A DNA stretch of 64,000 bases from an uncultured Christensenellaceae bacterium. Lineage in GTDB: Bacteria > Bacillota > Clostridia > Christensenellales > Pumilibacteraceae. The notes under the pieces were generated by a model that saw nothing but the letters and a program-made list of their open reading frames with translations, did not search any database and was not told the origin of the DNA. This document shows positions 40,488-50,938 of this stretch, one piece after another. The DNA lies in contig CAJULQ010000003.1 in the NCBI GenBank assembly GCA_910587595.1, positions 152,830-216,829 on the forward strand, given 5' to 3'. Made by a program: the position numbers and the translations under genes. Positions within the stretch are counted from its first letter, which is position 1; each line of letters starts with the position of its first letter.

Positions 40488-41624
40488 TTGAAAATTTTGC
40501 ACACGTCCGATTGGCACTTGGGCAAGCGCTTGGAGGGCAAGAGCCGATTGCCCGAACAAGAACGGGCGCTCGATGCGTTGGCGGCGTTGGCGGCCGAAAC
40601 GCACGCCGACGCTTTGGTGGTGGCGGGCGACGTGTTCGACACCGTCAACCCGCCCGCCGAGGCGGAGGCGCTGTTTTACGACGCATGCTTGCGCATAGGG
40701 CGCACTTGTCCCGTTATCGTGATCGCGGGCAATCACGACAACCCCGAACGGTTGTCGGCGCCCGACGGCATTGCGCGCGCGTGCGACATCGTGCTGTGCG
40801 GCGGGTTGGACTGTTCGCAAGTAAAACAGCCGCTAAGCGGCGGCGAGGGGTTTGTCACGCTGACCAAAAAAGAGGAACGCGTGCATTTTGCGCTGTTGCC
40901 TTATCCGTCGCCCGCGCGCATGTCGCAAGCGGGGCACGTGCCCGATCCCGAAAAGAGCTATGCCGACAACGTGCGCGAGTGGCTTGCCATGTGTGCCAAA
41001 GCGTTTACGGCGAGCGACTGCAACATCACCGTGAGCCATTTGTTCATGGCGGGCAGCGTGCGGGCGAGCGACGAGATAGAGCTTGGCACGGCGGCGCTGT
41101 TGCCGCTCGACGTGTTGCCCGCGGCGCATTACACGGCGCTGGGGCACGTGCACAAACCGCAATGCGTTTCCCGCCGCGGCAACGTGTATTACAGCGGCAG
41201 TTTGTTGCCCTACACGTTCGACGACGATAGCGACAAATTTTGCAATCTGGTGCACACCTCGCCCGCGGGCGTCACGGTGGAAAAGGTGCCGCTGTATGCG
41301 GGCAAGCGTCTTATCACCCAAACGGTGGGCGGGTTCGACGAGGCCATGGCCGCGCTGCAACAAAACGCCGACGCGTATGTGCGTTTGCTGTACGACTGCG
41401 CGCAACCGCTTTCGGCCGCGCAGTATGCCGAGTTGCGCGGCGCCGAGGGGTTTGCGGTGATCCGCAACGTGCGCATGTTGCCTAAGTCTGTGCAAAAGGT
41501 AAGCAAGACGCTTTCCGACCGCGAACTGTTTACCGCCTTTTACCGCACCGTGTACGACGGCCAAACGCCCGACGAAGAGGTGCTGGCCATGTTTGAAAAA
41601 GGACTGCGGGGGGAACAGCTGTGA
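40488..41624 (+). CDS. sbcD: Exonuclease SbcCD, nuclease subunit SbcD
   Basis: 378 residues starting with TTG 40,488. The start is set by the family N-terminus (MKILHTSDWHLGKRL); AAGGAG lies about 13 nt upstream. Mre11-type phosphoesterase motifs are present: DWHLG, GDVFD, GNHD (AGNHDNPERL) and GHVHKPQ. With SbcC it opens DNA hairpins and trims double-strand ends. The stop overlaps the sbcC start by 4 nt. Confidence 0.93.
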   Translation: MKILHTSDWHLGKRLEGKSRLPEQERALDALAALAAETHADALVVAGDVFDTVNPPAEAEALFYDACLRIGRTCPVIVIAGNHDNPERLSAPDGIARACDIVLCGGLDCSQVKQPLSGGEGFVTLTKKEERVHFALLPYPSPARMSQAGHVPDPEKSYADNVREWLAMCAKAFTASDCNITVSHLFMAGSVRASDEIELGTAALLPLDVLPAAHYTALGHVHKPQCVSRRGNVYYSGSLLPYTFDDDSDKFCNLVHTSPAGVTVEKVPLYAGKRLITQTVGGFDEAMAALQQNADAYVRLLYDCAQPLSAAQYAELRGAEGFAVIRNVRMLPKSVQKVSKTLSDRELFTAFYRTVYDGQTPDEEVLAMFEKGLRGEQL

Positions 41625-43912
41625 AACCGTTGCGTTTGACATTGGAAGGGATCAACAGTTTTACCGACGCGCGCACGGTGGACTTCGAGCGGCTGGGGCA
41701 AAACGGCATATTTTGCATTTGCGGCCCCACGGGCAGCGGCAAGACCACCATACTCGACTGCGTGATCTTGGCGCTGTACGCGCCGAGCAACCACAACCGC
41801 GGCACGCTCAAAGACTATATCAACACGGGGTGCGACAAGGGAAAAATCACGCTCGACTTTACGTCGGACGGCGTAACGTATCGGGTGTATCGCGAGTTGC
41901 GCCGCAACAGTTCGTCGCTTGCCAAGCTGTATAATCTGGACACGGGCGAGGTGTTGGCCGACAAGGCGGACACCACCACCGACGCGGTGAAAAAAATGCT
42001 CAAGCTGGATAAAGACGACTTCACCAAAGTGGTGGTGCTCGAACAAGGCAAGTATGCCGAGTTCATGAGCATGGGCAAAGCCAAGCGGTATGAAACGGTG
42101 GCCAAGCTTTTCAATTTGGAGCGGTTCGACGTGCTCAAAGACAAAGTGGCCGAGGCCAAGCGTCGCTACGAGGGCGAGGCGGAAAACATTCGGGCGGCGT
42201 TGGCCGAATACGAAGATGTGACCGAGGCCGCGTTGGCCGCGCAAAAAAAAGAAAAAAAGCAATTGCAACAAGAGATCGAAAGCGCGCGCAAGGAAGAGAG
42301 CGCGGCGGCCGAAAAGGTGCAAGCGGGCGAGCAACAAAAGAGCGCGGCGGCGTTGCGCGCCAAGGCGCAAGCGGACGAAATAGCGGCGCAAGCAACGCTG
42401 GCGGCGTGGCAACGGCGGCGAGAGCAGATAGACGCGGCGCAAAAGGCGCTGGGCGAAGAGGCGCAAAAAACCGAGCAACTGCGCAAGGAAAGCGAGCGGG
42501 CGCACACGGTGTTGCATTTTTGCGAGGAATGCGAGCAAGACGAAAAAGCGGCGGCGGACAAAGAAAAGCAAGCGGCTGTATTGCGCGAGGAATACAAGCG
42601 TTGCAACGCCGAGGCAACGGCGCAAATAACGCTGCTTGAAAAGTTGTTTGCGCGGGAAAACGAGTTGCGGGCGAACAAAGAAAAAGAGGAACGCGCGCGC
42701 GACGAGGCGCGGCAACGGTATGAGGACGCGCGGCGGGAAAACGCGGCGGCGGTGTTGCGCGTTTCGCTGTGCGAGGGGGATGTTTGCCCCGTGTGCGGCG
42801 GGGCGTATCACGGCGGCGCGCACAACAAACCCGTGGCGGGCGAACAAGAGATCGCGGCGTTTAAGAGCGCGTGGGAAAAGAGCGAAAAGGCATTGGCGGC
42901 GCTTGGCGAGGAATGGCAAAAAAATTTGCAGTCTCGCGTTACGGCCGAAAGCAAGCGCAACGAGTGGCTGTTAAAGCGCGACAGCGTGACCGAGGAAGGC
43001 AAGCGGTTGGCCGATGAGGCCAAAAAATTGCGCGAGCGCATTGCCGAGCGGTTGGGCGGCAAAACGCCCGACAAAGCGCGAACGGACGCGCAAAACGCCG
43101 TAGCGGCGTATGAGCGCGCCAAAAAAGCGTGGGAACAAAACAGCGAAAAACTGCGGGGCGAGCAAGAGCGCGCGGCGGCCGATCGGTCGGCGGCGCAAGA
43201 AAAATTAGCGGCGGCGCAAAACACGCTGGCCGCATTGCCGAGCGCGGCGTTCGACGAGGCGGCTTTTGCGGCGGCGCAAGCGCATTGGGTTCGGTGCCGC
43301 GCGCAAGCGGCCGAACTTACCGAGCGGTTGGGCGGGGCAACGGCGCGCATTGCGCACCTCGAAACGCAGTTGCAAAAGAAAAAAGAACTGAGCGGCGCGC
43401 GCAAGCAAGCGGAGGCCACGCTCAAAAACGTGATGTGTTTGTACGCATGCACCAACAAAGACAAGCTGTTGTCGTTCGTGGCCGAGCAATACGTGCAGTC
43501 GTTTACGGCGTCGGGCGGCGAAACGCTGTTTGCGCTCACGGGCGGCAAGTATACGCTTTGCTACGAGGACGGCGAATTTTACGTGACCGATTTTTTTGCG
43601 GACAACGCGCGGCGCAAGGTGAAAACGCTGTCGGGCGGCGAAACTTTTTTGGCGAGCATGAGCATTGCCATGGCCATCTCGCGCGAGATTGCCGCGCAAA
43701 ATTACGAGTTTTTCTTTTTGGACGAGGGGTTCGGCACGTTGCACGAACGGGCGGTGGAAACGGTGGCCGACGCGCTCAACGAACTGAGCCGCGACACCAC
43801 GGTGGGCATCGTTACCCACCGCACCGAGTTGGCCGATCGCATCGCCTCTCGCCTGACGGTGGTGCCCGCCACCGAGGATACGGGCAGCGACGTCGTGTAT
43901 AACGGAACGTAA
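41621..43912 (+). CDS. sbcC: Exonuclease SbcCD, ATPase subunit SbcC
   Basis: 763 residues from GTG 41,621. N-terminal Walker A CGPTGSGKTTIL, two coiled-coil arms around a zinc hook (CPVCGG, about residue 389), and a C-terminal ABC half with the signature LSGGETFLASMSIAMA and Walker B FFFLDEGFGTLH. Shorter than many SbcC proteins (about 1,000 residues) because the arms are short. The arms are extremely Ala/Glu/Lys-rich. Rad50-like partner of SbcD. Coupled to sbcD by overlap. Confidence 0.93.
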   Translation: MKPLRLTLEGINSFTDARTVDFERLGQNGIFCICGPTGSGKTTILDCVILALYAPSNHNRGTLKDYINTGCDKGKITLDFTSDGVTYRVYRELRRNSSSLAKLYNLDTGEVLADKADTTTDAVKKMLKLDKDDFTKVVVLEQGKYAEFMSMGKAKRYETVAKLFNLERFDVLKDKVAEAKRRYEGEAENIRAALAEYEDVTEAALAAQKKEKKQLQQEIESARKEESAAAEKVQAGEQQKSAAALRAKAQADEIAAQATLAAWQRRREQIDAAQKALGEEAQKTEQLRKESERAHTVLHFCEECEQDEKAAADKEKQAAVLREEYKRCNAEATAQITLLEKLFARENELRANKEKEERARDEARQRYEDARRENAAAVLRVSLCEGDVCPVCGGAYHGGAHNKPVAGEQEIAAFKSAWEKSEKALAALGEEWQKNLQSRVTAESKRNEWLLKRDSVTEEGKRLADEAKKLRERIAERLGGKTPDKARTDAQNAVAAYERAKKAWEQNSEKLRGEQERAAADRSAAQEKLAAAQNTLAALPSAAFDEAAFAAAQAHWVRCRAQAAELTERLGGATARIAHLETQLQKKKELSGARKQAEATLKNVMCLYACTNKDKLLSFVAEQYVQSFTASGGETLFALTGGKYTLCYEDGEFYVTDFFADNARRKVKTLSGGETFLASMSIAMAISREIAAQNYEFFFLDEGFGTLHERAVETVADALNELSRDTTVGIVTHRTELADRIASRLTVVPATEDTGSDVVYNGT

Positions 43913-44031
43913 AGCGCAATGGCGGCAAAAAAAGATTTACAAGCGCGGCGGAATGTGGTATACTGTTTCGGTATATCGTGCATAATCGCATAAAGGAAAA
44001 GTGCGCGCACGGCAAGAAACGGAGAAAAAAC

Positions 44032-44592
44032 ATGACGTACGTAATCGACGAACAAGAAAAGGCCAAAGCGCGCCGCACCAAAAAAAGACTGTTTTGGAGC
44101 TGGTTCGCTTGCCTTACGGCGGCGGTGCTGATCGTAACGGCGCTTACGCTTACGGCGTTCTTTTTGGTGGAGAATTACCGCAACCGAAGTTACACGCCGT
44201 TGTTTGCCGTGGCGGCGGCCTTTGTGGCGATCGGCTTTGCGTGCGGCAGTTTGTTCTTTTTTGCCGTTAAGTATAGGCTGACGCGTAAATATGTGCGCAT
44301 GTTGCGCGACATGGACACGGGGCTGAAAGACACCATAGAGGCGCGGTTCATGGGCTACGACGACGCGCTCGGCATGAAAGACGGCGTTTACTTTTATTCC
44401 ATGCTTTTGAAAACGCGCCCTTTGCGCCGCGACGATATCGACGAACGAAAACTGCTCATCGAACAAACGGTGCCAAAGCCCGATTTGATCGAAGGCACCA
44501 AACTCAAAGTGGTGAGCCACGCCAATATTTTGGTGGCGTACGAGGTGATGGAAACGCCCGCGCCCGCCGAGGAAAAGGAGATACAAGCATGA
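44032..44592 (+). CDS. Membrane protein, unknown, two helices
   Basis: 186 residues from ATG 44,032 (ACGGAG upstream). Basic N-terminus, then transmembrane helices at about 23-45 and 58-82. The cytoplasmic C-terminal domain contains GYDDALGMKDGVYFYSMLL and VVSHANILVAYEV. Not assigned to a family. The stop overlaps the start of the ACT-domain gene (ATGA), so it belongs to the same operon. Confidence 0.75.
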   Translation: MTYVIDEQEKAKARRTKKRLFWSWFACLTAAVLIVTALTLTAFFLVENYRNRSYTPLFAVAAAFVAIGFACGSLFFFAVKYRLTRKYVRMLRDMDTGLKDTIEARFMGYDDALGMKDGVYFYSMLLKTRPLRRDDIDERKLLIEQTVPKPDLIEGTKLKVVSHANILVAYEVMETPAPAEEKEIQA

Positions 44593-44852
44593 AAGCGGTA
44601 GTCACCGTAGTGGGAAAGGACAAAACGGGCATTATCGCGCGCGTGACAACGTTTTTGGCGGACGCGGGCGTGAACGTGGAAGATATCAGCCAAACGGTGC
44701 TCCAGGACCGTTTTGCCATGATCATGTTGGCCGAAACGGGCAACGCGACCGTGGGCGAACTGCGCGCCGCCGCCGAAAAGTTGGGCGAGGAGATCGGCGT
44801 GCACATTTCCATTCAGCACCAAGACATCTTTTCGGCCATGCACAGAATATAG
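44589..44852 (+). CDS. ACT-domain protein, UPF0237 family
   Basis: 87 residues making one ACT domain (VTVVGKDKTGIIARVTTFLA). ACT domains bind small ligands, often amino acids. This family is nearly always next to UPF0210, as here, and the two probably act together. Its biochemical role is not established. Overlaps the previous gene by 4 nt, and the UPF0210 gene follows after 12 nt. Confidence 0.9.
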   Translation: MKAVVTVVGKDKTGIIARVTTFLADAGVNVEDISQTVLQDRFAMIMLAETGNATVGELRAAAEKLGEEIGVHISIQHQDIFSAMHRI

Positions 44853-44864
44853 AAGAGGGCGGCC

Positions 44865-46226
44865 ATGATCAACTTTAACAAAAACGAAATACTCGAAACG
44901 GTTGCCATGATCGACGACGAAAATTTAGACGTGCGCACCGTTACCATGGCGCTGTCGCTTTTCGATTGCGTGGGCCGAACGGCGGAAGAAACGGCCGATC
45001 TGGTGTATAAAAAGATCGTGTCCCGCGCGGGCGATTTGGTGCGAACGGGCGAAGACATCGCCGCGCAGTACGGCGTGCCCATCGTGAACAAGCGGGTGTC
45101 GGTCACGCCCGTAAGTTTGATCGGCGCGCGGCACGGCGGGTTCGAAAAGATTGCGCGCGCCTTAGACGCCGCCGCTAAAGACATAGGCATCGATTTTATC
45201 GGCGGGTATTCGGCGCTGGTGCACAAGGGCATGACGGCGTTTGAGCGCGACTTTATAGAAAGCATTCCTTCGGCATTGGCCGCCACGCACAAAGTTTGTT
45301 CGTCGGTCAACGTGGGCAGTACGCGTAGCGGCATCAATATGGACGCCGTGCGGCTGATGGGCGAGAAAATCAAAGAACTGAGCGAACGCACCGCCGACAC
45401 GGGCGGGTCGGGCTGCGCCAAACTCGTGGTGTTTTGCAATGCGGTGGAAGACAACCCGTTTATGGCGGGCGCGTTCACGGGCGCGGGCGAGGGCGACGCG
45501 GTGATCAACGTGGGCGTTTCCGGCCCCGGCGTGGTGGCGTGCGCCTTGCGGAAATTGGGCAAAAACGCCGACCTACTTACCGTGGCCGAAGAAATAAAAC
45601 GCACGGCGTTTAAGATCACGCGCGTGGGGCAGTTGGTGGCGAACGAGGCGGCCAAGCGCTTGCACGCCACGTTCGGCATTGTGGACTTAAGCTTGGCGCC
45701 CACGCCCAAAGTGGGCGACAGTGTGGCGCAGATCTTGGAAGAAATGGGTCTTGAAAGCGTGGGGGCGCCCGGCACCACCGCGTGTTTGGCGATCCTCAAC
45801 GACGCGGTGAAAAAGGGCGGCGTGATGGCGTCCAGCAGCGTGGGCGGACTGTCGGGCGCGTTTATACCCGTATCGGAGGACGCGGGCATGATCGCGGCGG
45901 CCGAGCGGGGCGCGCTCAGCCTCGAAAAGTTGGAGGCCATGACGTGCGTGTGCAGCGTGGGATTGGATATGATCGCCGTGCCGGGCGATACGAGCGCGGC
46001 CACCATAAGCGCCGTGATCGCCGACGAATGCGCCATCGGCATGATCAACCAAAAAACGACGGCCGTGCGCATTATCCCCGCGGCAGGCAAGAAGGTGGGC
46101 GATCGCGTGGAGCTCGGCGGCCTTTTGGGCACTGCGCCCGTTATGCGGGTGAACGGCTACGGCGCGGAGCGATTCATCGCGCGCGGCGGCAGAGTGCCGG
46201 CGCCGTTACATTCTCTTAAAAATTAA
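44865..46226 (+). CDS. UPF0210/DUF711 (PFL family) protein
   Basis: 453 residues with the family N-terminus (NEILETVAMIDDENLDVRTV) and RVSVTPVSLIGA, GGSGCAKLVVFCNAVEDNPFMAG and SSVGGLSGAFIPVSED segments. The fold resembles glycyl-radical/PFL-type barrels, but no radical Gly motif is seen. Function unknown. Third gene of the operon with the ACT protein. Confidence 0.92.
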   Translation: MINFNKNEILETVAMIDDENLDVRTVTMALSLFDCVGRTAEETADLVYKKIVSRAGDLVRTGEDIAAQYGVPIVNKRVSVTPVSLIGARHGGFEKIARALDAAAKDIGIDFIGGYSALVHKGMTAFERDFIESIPSALAATHKVCSSVNVGSTRSGINMDAVRLMGEKIKELSERTADTGGSGCAKLVVFCNAVEDNPFMAGAFTGAGEGDAVINVGVSGPGVVACALRKLGKNADLLTVAEEIKRTAFKITRVGQLVANEAAKRLHATFGIVDLSLAPTPKVGDSVAQILEEMGLESVGAPGTTACLAILNDAVKKGGVMASSSVGGLSGAFIPVSEDAGMIAAAERGALSLEKLEAMTCVCSVGLDMIAVPGDTSAATISAVIADECAIGMINQKTTAVRIIPAAGKKVGDRVELGGLLGTAPVMRVNGYGAERFIARGGRVPAPLHSLKN

Positions 46227-46252
46227 GCGAAAGGGTAAAAAGAGAGGGTATC

Positions 46253-48028
46253 ATGAAAAGAAACGAAGTGAACGAAAAAGACGTTTGGCGCACCGAGGAC
46301 ATTTTCGTCAACGCGGGCGAGTGGGACAAGGAGTTTTCCGAGCTCAACAAAGATCTGCCCGCCATATTGGCGTATAAAGGCAAGCTTGACGATAAATACG
46401 ATTTTTTGGCGTGCATGCAATGCAACGATTCGCTCAACAAGCGGTTAGAGAAGTTGTATGCCTACGCGCATCTAAAGCACGACGAGAACGGCACCGACGA
46501 GGGCGGCGCGGCGCTGTACGCCCGCGCGCAAGACCTTTATATGCACTATTGCACTTATTCGTCGTTTGTCATGCCCGAATTGGGACAGCTGGACGACGTG
46601 ACGCTTTCGGCGTATATCGGCGATCCCGAACTGAAAGCGTACCGCTATTTGCTCACCGAAGTACGGCGCAGTAAAAAGCACATTTTGTCGGGCGAAGAAG
46701 AACGTTTGCTGGCTTTGGGGCAGACCACGTTCAACGGCTATTACAACGTGTTCAACATGCTCAACAACGCCGACATGCCTTTCCCCAAGATCGATATGGG
46801 CGGCAAAAAAGTGCGCTTAAGCCACGGGCTGTACGGCGAGTGTCTTTCGTCGACCGATCCCGTACTGCGCAAAAAGGCGTTCGACGGCATGTATAAAGCG
46901 GTGGGGGCGGTATTAAACACTTTGGGCGCCAACTACGCCGCCTCGGTGGCCAAAGACAACTTTTTGGCCACGGCGCGCGGGTACGGCAGCGCGGTGGAAA
47001 AGTCCACCGATTCGGATAACGTGCCGGGCGAAGTGTATAAAAAATTGGTGCGCACGGTGGGCGACCGCTTGGCGCCCGTGCACCGCTACATGAAATTGCG
47101 CAAAAAGGCGTTGGGCGCGGACAAATTGCACATGTACGATCTGCACGTTTCCATTGTGCGCGACGCCGACTTGAAATTGCCGTTCGAGGACGCGTTCGAG
47201 TTGGTGTGCAAGGGACTTTCGCCCATGGGCGAAGAATACGCCGAGTTGCTCCGTTCGGCGCGGCGCAACCGCTGGATGGACGTGTACGAAACGGAGAACA
47301 AGCGGAGCGGCGCCTACAGCATGGGCGTGTACGGCGTGCACCCGTTCGTGCTGTTGAACTACTCGGCCACGGCGCACGACGTGTTCACTATTGCCCACGA
47401 ATTGGGGCATGCGTTGCACACCTACTATTCGTCTAAAACGCAAGAATACGTGAACGCCGACTACTCCATTTTCGTGGCCGAAGTGGCGAGCACGGTGAAC
47501 GAAGTGTTGCTGTTAAAATATATGCTTAGCAAAGAAACGGACGTAAACATGCGCAAGTTTTTGTTGCAGTATTATTTGGATATGTTCCGCACCACGCTGT
47601 TTAGGCAGACCATGTTTGCCGAGTTCGAATTAAAGAGCCACGAGATGGCGCAAGCGGGCAAGCCGCTTACGGTGGAATCGCTGTCGCGCGAGTATCTCAA
47701 ACTCAACAAAAAGTATTACGGCCCCGACGTGGTGCACGACCGCGCCATTCGTTGGGAGTGGGCGCGTATCCCGCACTTTTATTCGGCGTTTTACGTGTAC
47801 AAGTATGCCACCGGTCTTACGAGCGCGGTAAAGATCGCGCACGATATTTTGACCGAGGGCGATACGGCGGTGGCGCGGTATAAAGAAAAGTTTTTGTGCG
47901 CAGGCGGCAGTAAGTCGCCGTATGACATCTTGTGCGACGTGGGCGTGGACTTAAAGCGCGACGAGCCGTATGAGATCGCCATGGAGGAGTTTGCCAAAAC
48001 GTTGGCGCTTTTGGAGGAGTTGTTGTAA
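46253..48028 (+). CDS. pepF: Oligoendopeptidase F (M3B)
   Basis: 591 residues, normal for PepF. Zinc site H382-E383-L-G-H386 in FTIAHELGHALHTYY with the downstream Glu in SIFVAEVASTVNE. Cytoplasmic; cuts peptides of about 7-17 residues. AGAGGG precedes ATG 46,253. The gene is 26 nt after the UPF0210 gene and may share its transcript. Confidence 0.95.
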   Translation: MKRNEVNEKDVWRTEDIFVNAGEWDKEFSELNKDLPAILAYKGKLDDKYDFLACMQCNDSLNKRLEKLYAYAHLKHDENGTDEGGAALYARAQDLYMHYCTYSSFVMPELGQLDDVTLSAYIGDPELKAYRYLLTEVRRSKKHILSGEEERLLALGQTTFNGYYNVFNMLNNADMPFPKIDMGGKKVRLSHGLYGECLSSTDPVLRKKAFDGMYKAVGAVLNTLGANYAASVAKDNFLATARGYGSAVEKSTDSDNVPGEVYKKLVRTVGDRLAPVHRYMKLRKKALGADKLHMYDLHVSIVRDADLKLPFEDAFELVCKGLSPMGEEYAELLRSARRNRWMDVYETENKRSGAYSMGVYGVHPFVLLNYSATAHDVFTIAHELGHALHTYYSSKTQEYVNADYSIFVAEVASTVNEVLLLKYMLSKETDVNMRKFLLQYYLDMFRTTLFRQTMFAEFELKSHEMAQAGKPLTVESLSREYLKLNKKYYGPDVVHDRAIRWEWARIPHFYSAFYVYKYATGLTSAVKIAHDILTEGDTAVARYKEKFLCAGGSKSPYDILCDVGVDLKRDEPYEIAMEEFAKTLALLEELL

Positions 48029-48038
48029 GAACTTGAAA

Positions 48039-49046
48039 ATGCGAAAATTGGCGGCGTTTTTCTTGGCGCTGTGCTGTGTATGCGCGCTGTTGTGCGGTTG
48101 CGACGCGGAAATAGACGTATACGAAGAGCAGACGGAAGACGCTTGGTATTTTGTGATAGACGTGCGCCTTAGCACCGCTTTGGTGCGGCGCATGGAGAGC
48201 ACGGCGGCCGTGGATAAAAACAGCGGACGCAAGTGGACGGTGGACAGTTGGCTGAACGCCTATTTTACCGAGGTGGCCGACGGTTACGGGCTGCAGTGTT
48301 CGTTTGCGGGCACGTATAACGAGGCCGACAGCAACCAAAAACGGTATCAGTTCAACATTGTCGCGCCCAAGGCGGACGTGCGCTACGATCTTTCGGAGGG
48401 GCTGACGCTTTCGGGCGTGAGCGAGGTGAAAACCAATTTGTTTATCCGCAAGATCGACGTGGTACGCGACGACCGATTCAACTATTTCGTGGAACAGTTC
48501 GAGGACGCGCTGTCCCGCTACGACGACGGCGTGGCCAACGATATGGACTTACAGACAGCCATGGGCATCGTGCTGTTCGGCTACGGCAGCTACGTGTTCG
48601 ATCCCGACAGCGGCAACACCGTGTTGCAGTGGGAGTTCCCCGGCGTGTTCGAGGCCTTTCCCGCCGCCAAACAGCTCAAAGAGGAATACAAAAACGTGCT
48701 GCTGCGCAATTTTTGGTATGCGTCGCGCCACATGCAAGTGGCCGCCGACGACGTATTCCCCATACGCAACGACAACAAAAACGTGTATTATCTGTTTGAA
48801 AAAACGGTGGGCGACGGCAGTACGACGGTGGATTACGCCTATTTCCGCGCCGACCCCACGGGGTGGTATATCGTGGCGATCTTGGCGGGGCTGGCCGTAA
48901 CGGGTATTGTGTCGGCGGTGGCCAAGCGGCAACAAAAGCAACGCAACAAACAGCCGCCCGCCAAACCGCAAGACGACTTCCCGTACGATCCCTTTGCCGA
49001 ATACGGCCGCACCGACGACAACAACAACCCTTTCGAGGGATATTGA
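48039..49046 (+). CDS. Lipoprotein with C-terminal membrane helix, unknown
   Basis: 335 residues from ATG 48,039; an in-frame TTG lies 6 nt upstream. A signal peptide with lipobox (ALLCGC, Cys near 21), an extracellular domain of about 260 residues resembling DUF3153-type lipoproteins in layout, a transmembrane helix at about 278-298 (GWYIVAILAGLAVTGIVSAV), then a short Lys/Gln/Pro tail inside the cell. Function unknown. It starts 10 nt after pepF; GGAGGA within the end of pepF is the ribosome site. Confidence 0.8.
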   Translation: MRKLAAFFLALCCVCALLCGCDAEIDVYEEQTEDAWYFVIDVRLSTALVRRMESTAAVDKNSGRKWTVDSWLNAYFTEVADGYGLQCSFAGTYNEADSNQKRYQFNIVAPKADVRYDLSEGLTLSGVSEVKTNLFIRKIDVVRDDRFNYFVEQFEDALSRYDDGVANDMDLQTAMGIVLFGYGSYVFDPDSGNTVLQWEFPGVFEAFPAAKQLKEEYKNVLLRNFWYASRHMQVAADDVFPIRNDNKNVYYLFEKTVGDGSTTVDYAYFRADPTGWYIVAILAGLAVTGIVSAVAKRQQKQRNKQPPAKPQDDFPYDPFAEYGRTDDNNNPFEGY

Positions 49047-49071
49047 ATAAACGAACAAGAGTGAAAAAAAC

Positions 49072-50898
49072 ATGACGAACGAACAAATCAGAAACGTGGC
49101 GATCATCGCGCACGTAGACCACGGCAAAACAACGCTTGTCGACCAAATGCTCAAGCAAGGCGGCGTGTTCCGATCCAACCAAGTGGTGGCGGAACGCGTG
49201 ATGGATTCCAACGCATTGGAACGCGAACGCGGCATCACCATTTTGGCCAAAAACACGTCTATCAAATACGGCAACTATAAGATCAACGTGGTGGACACCC
49301 CCGGTCACGCCGATTTCGGCGGCGAGGTGGAACGTATCCTCAAAATGGTGAACGGCGTGGTGCTTTTGGTAGACGCCTACGAGGGCACCATGCCGCAAAC
49401 GCGGTTCGTGCTCAGCAAAGCGCTCGAATTGGGGCACAAGGTGGTGATTGTGGTAAACAAGATCGACCGCCCCGACCGCCGCGTGAAAGAGGTGTGCGAC
49501 GAGGTGATCGAGCTGTTGATGGAGCTAAACGCCACCGACGAACAGCTAGACAGCCCCATCATTTATTGCAGCGGCCGCAACGGCACGGCAAGCACCGATC
49601 CCGACACGGCGGGCGTCGATCTTATCCCGCTGTTCGAAACCATTGTGCGCCATATCCCCGCGCCCAGCGGCGATGCCGACGCGCCCGTGCAGATGTTGGT
49701 GTCGGCGCTCGACTACAGCGAGTATGTGGGCGCTATCGGCATAGGCCGCATAGAGCGCGGCACGCTTACTACCGGCATGAACGTGTTACTTAGCAACTAC
49801 CACAACGACCGTCCGCCCCTAAAGGCCAAGGTCACCAATATTTATCAGTTCGAAGGCTTGGCGCGCGTAACGGCCGACACCGCCACGGTGGGGGACATCG
49901 TGTGCGTGTCGGGCGTGGAGGGCGTTTCCATAGGCGATACGCTGTGCGACCCTCTTGACCCCACGCCCATCGAATTCCCCAAGATCAGCGAGCCCAGCGT
50001 GGAGATGACTTTTTCGGTGAACGACAGCCCGTTTGCCGGTAAAGAGGGCAAGTTCGTAACAAGCCGTCACTTGCGCGCAAGGCTATACAAAGAAGCGGTG
50101 CGCGACGTGAGCATACGCGTGTCGGACACCGACACCAGCGAGGCTTTTCGCGTGTGCGGCCGCGGCGAAATGCACTTGTCCATTCTGATAGAAAACATGC
50201 GGCGCGAGGGGTATGAATTCCAAGTGTCGATGCCGCGCGTTTTGCTCAAAGAAGAAAACGGCGTCACGCAAGAACCCATAGACCTTTTGATCGCCGACGT
50301 GCCGCAGACGGCGGTGGGCATCGTGATGGAAAAAATGGGCGTGCGCAAAGGCGAGTTAAAGTCGATGAATCCCATTGGCGAGCGCATGCGTTTGGAGTTT
50401 GAAGTGCCCAGTCGCGGTCTGTTCGGCTATAAGTCCGAATTTTTGACCGACACCAAGGGCGAAGGCATTCTGACTTCGGTATTCAGTAAGTACGACGCGT
50501 ACCGCGGCGAGATAGAGCGCCGCCCCGCGGGTAGTTTGATCGCGTTTGAAACGGGCGAGGCGGTGGCCTACGGCTTGTTTAACGCGCAAGACCGCGGCAC
50601 GCTGTTTATCGGCGCGGGCGCCAAGGTGTATGAAGGCATGGTGGTGGGCGAGAACCCCAAGGGCGACGATATCGCCGTGAACGTTTGCAAGAAAAAACAG
50701 ATGACCAACATGCGCGCGGCGGGCAGCGACGAGGCGTTGCGTTTAACGCCGCACAAGATCATGAGCATGGAGCAAGCGCTCGACTTTATCGCCGACGACG
50801 AATTGTTGGAAGTAACGCCCGCCAATATCCGTATCCGCAAAAAGATACTCAACGCCGAGTTGCGCGCCAAGGCCAAAGCGCACGCAAAAAAACAGTAA
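49072..50898 (+). CDS. typA: Ribosome-associated GTPase TypA/BipA
   Basis: 608 residues. G1 HVDHGKTTLVDQML, switch region RERGITILAKNTS, G3 DTPGHADFGGE, G4 NKIDRPDRR. EF-G-like domains III and V and the BipA-specific C-terminal domain follow. It acts on ribosomes in assembly and stress adaptation. It has a weak ribosome site and lies 25 nt after the lipoprotein gene. Confidence 0.96.
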   Translation: MTNEQIRNVAIIAHVDHGKTTLVDQMLKQGGVFRSNQVVAERVMDSNALERERGITILAKNTSIKYGNYKINVVDTPGHADFGGEVERILKMVNGVVLLVDAYEGTMPQTRFVLSKALELGHKVVIVVNKIDRPDRRVKEVCDEVIELLMELNATDEQLDSPIIYCSGRNGTASTDPDTAGVDLIPLFETIVRHIPAPSGDADAPVQMLVSALDYSEYVGAIGIGRIERGTLTTGMNVLLSNYHNDRPPLKAKVTNIYQFEGLARVTADTATVGDIVCVSGVEGVSIGDTLCDPLDPTPIEFPKISEPSVEMTFSVNDSPFAGKEGKFVTSRHLRARLYKEAVRDVSIRVSDTDTSEAFRVCGRGEMHLSILIENMRREGYEFQVSMPRVLLKEENGVTQEPIDLLIADVPQTAVGIVMEKMGVRKGELKSMNPIGERMRLEFEVPSRGLFGYKSEFLTDTKGEGILTSVFSKYDAYRGEIERRPAGSLIAFETGEAVAYGLFNAQDRGTLFIGAGAKVYEGMVVGENPKGDDIAVNVCKKKQMTNMRAAGSDEALRLTPHKIMSMEQALDFIADDELLEVTPANIRIRKKILNAELRAKAKAHAKKQ

Positions 50899-50938
50899 AT
50901 TCGTCGGGTTTTTTCCCACAAAGCACAAGGAGGCACAT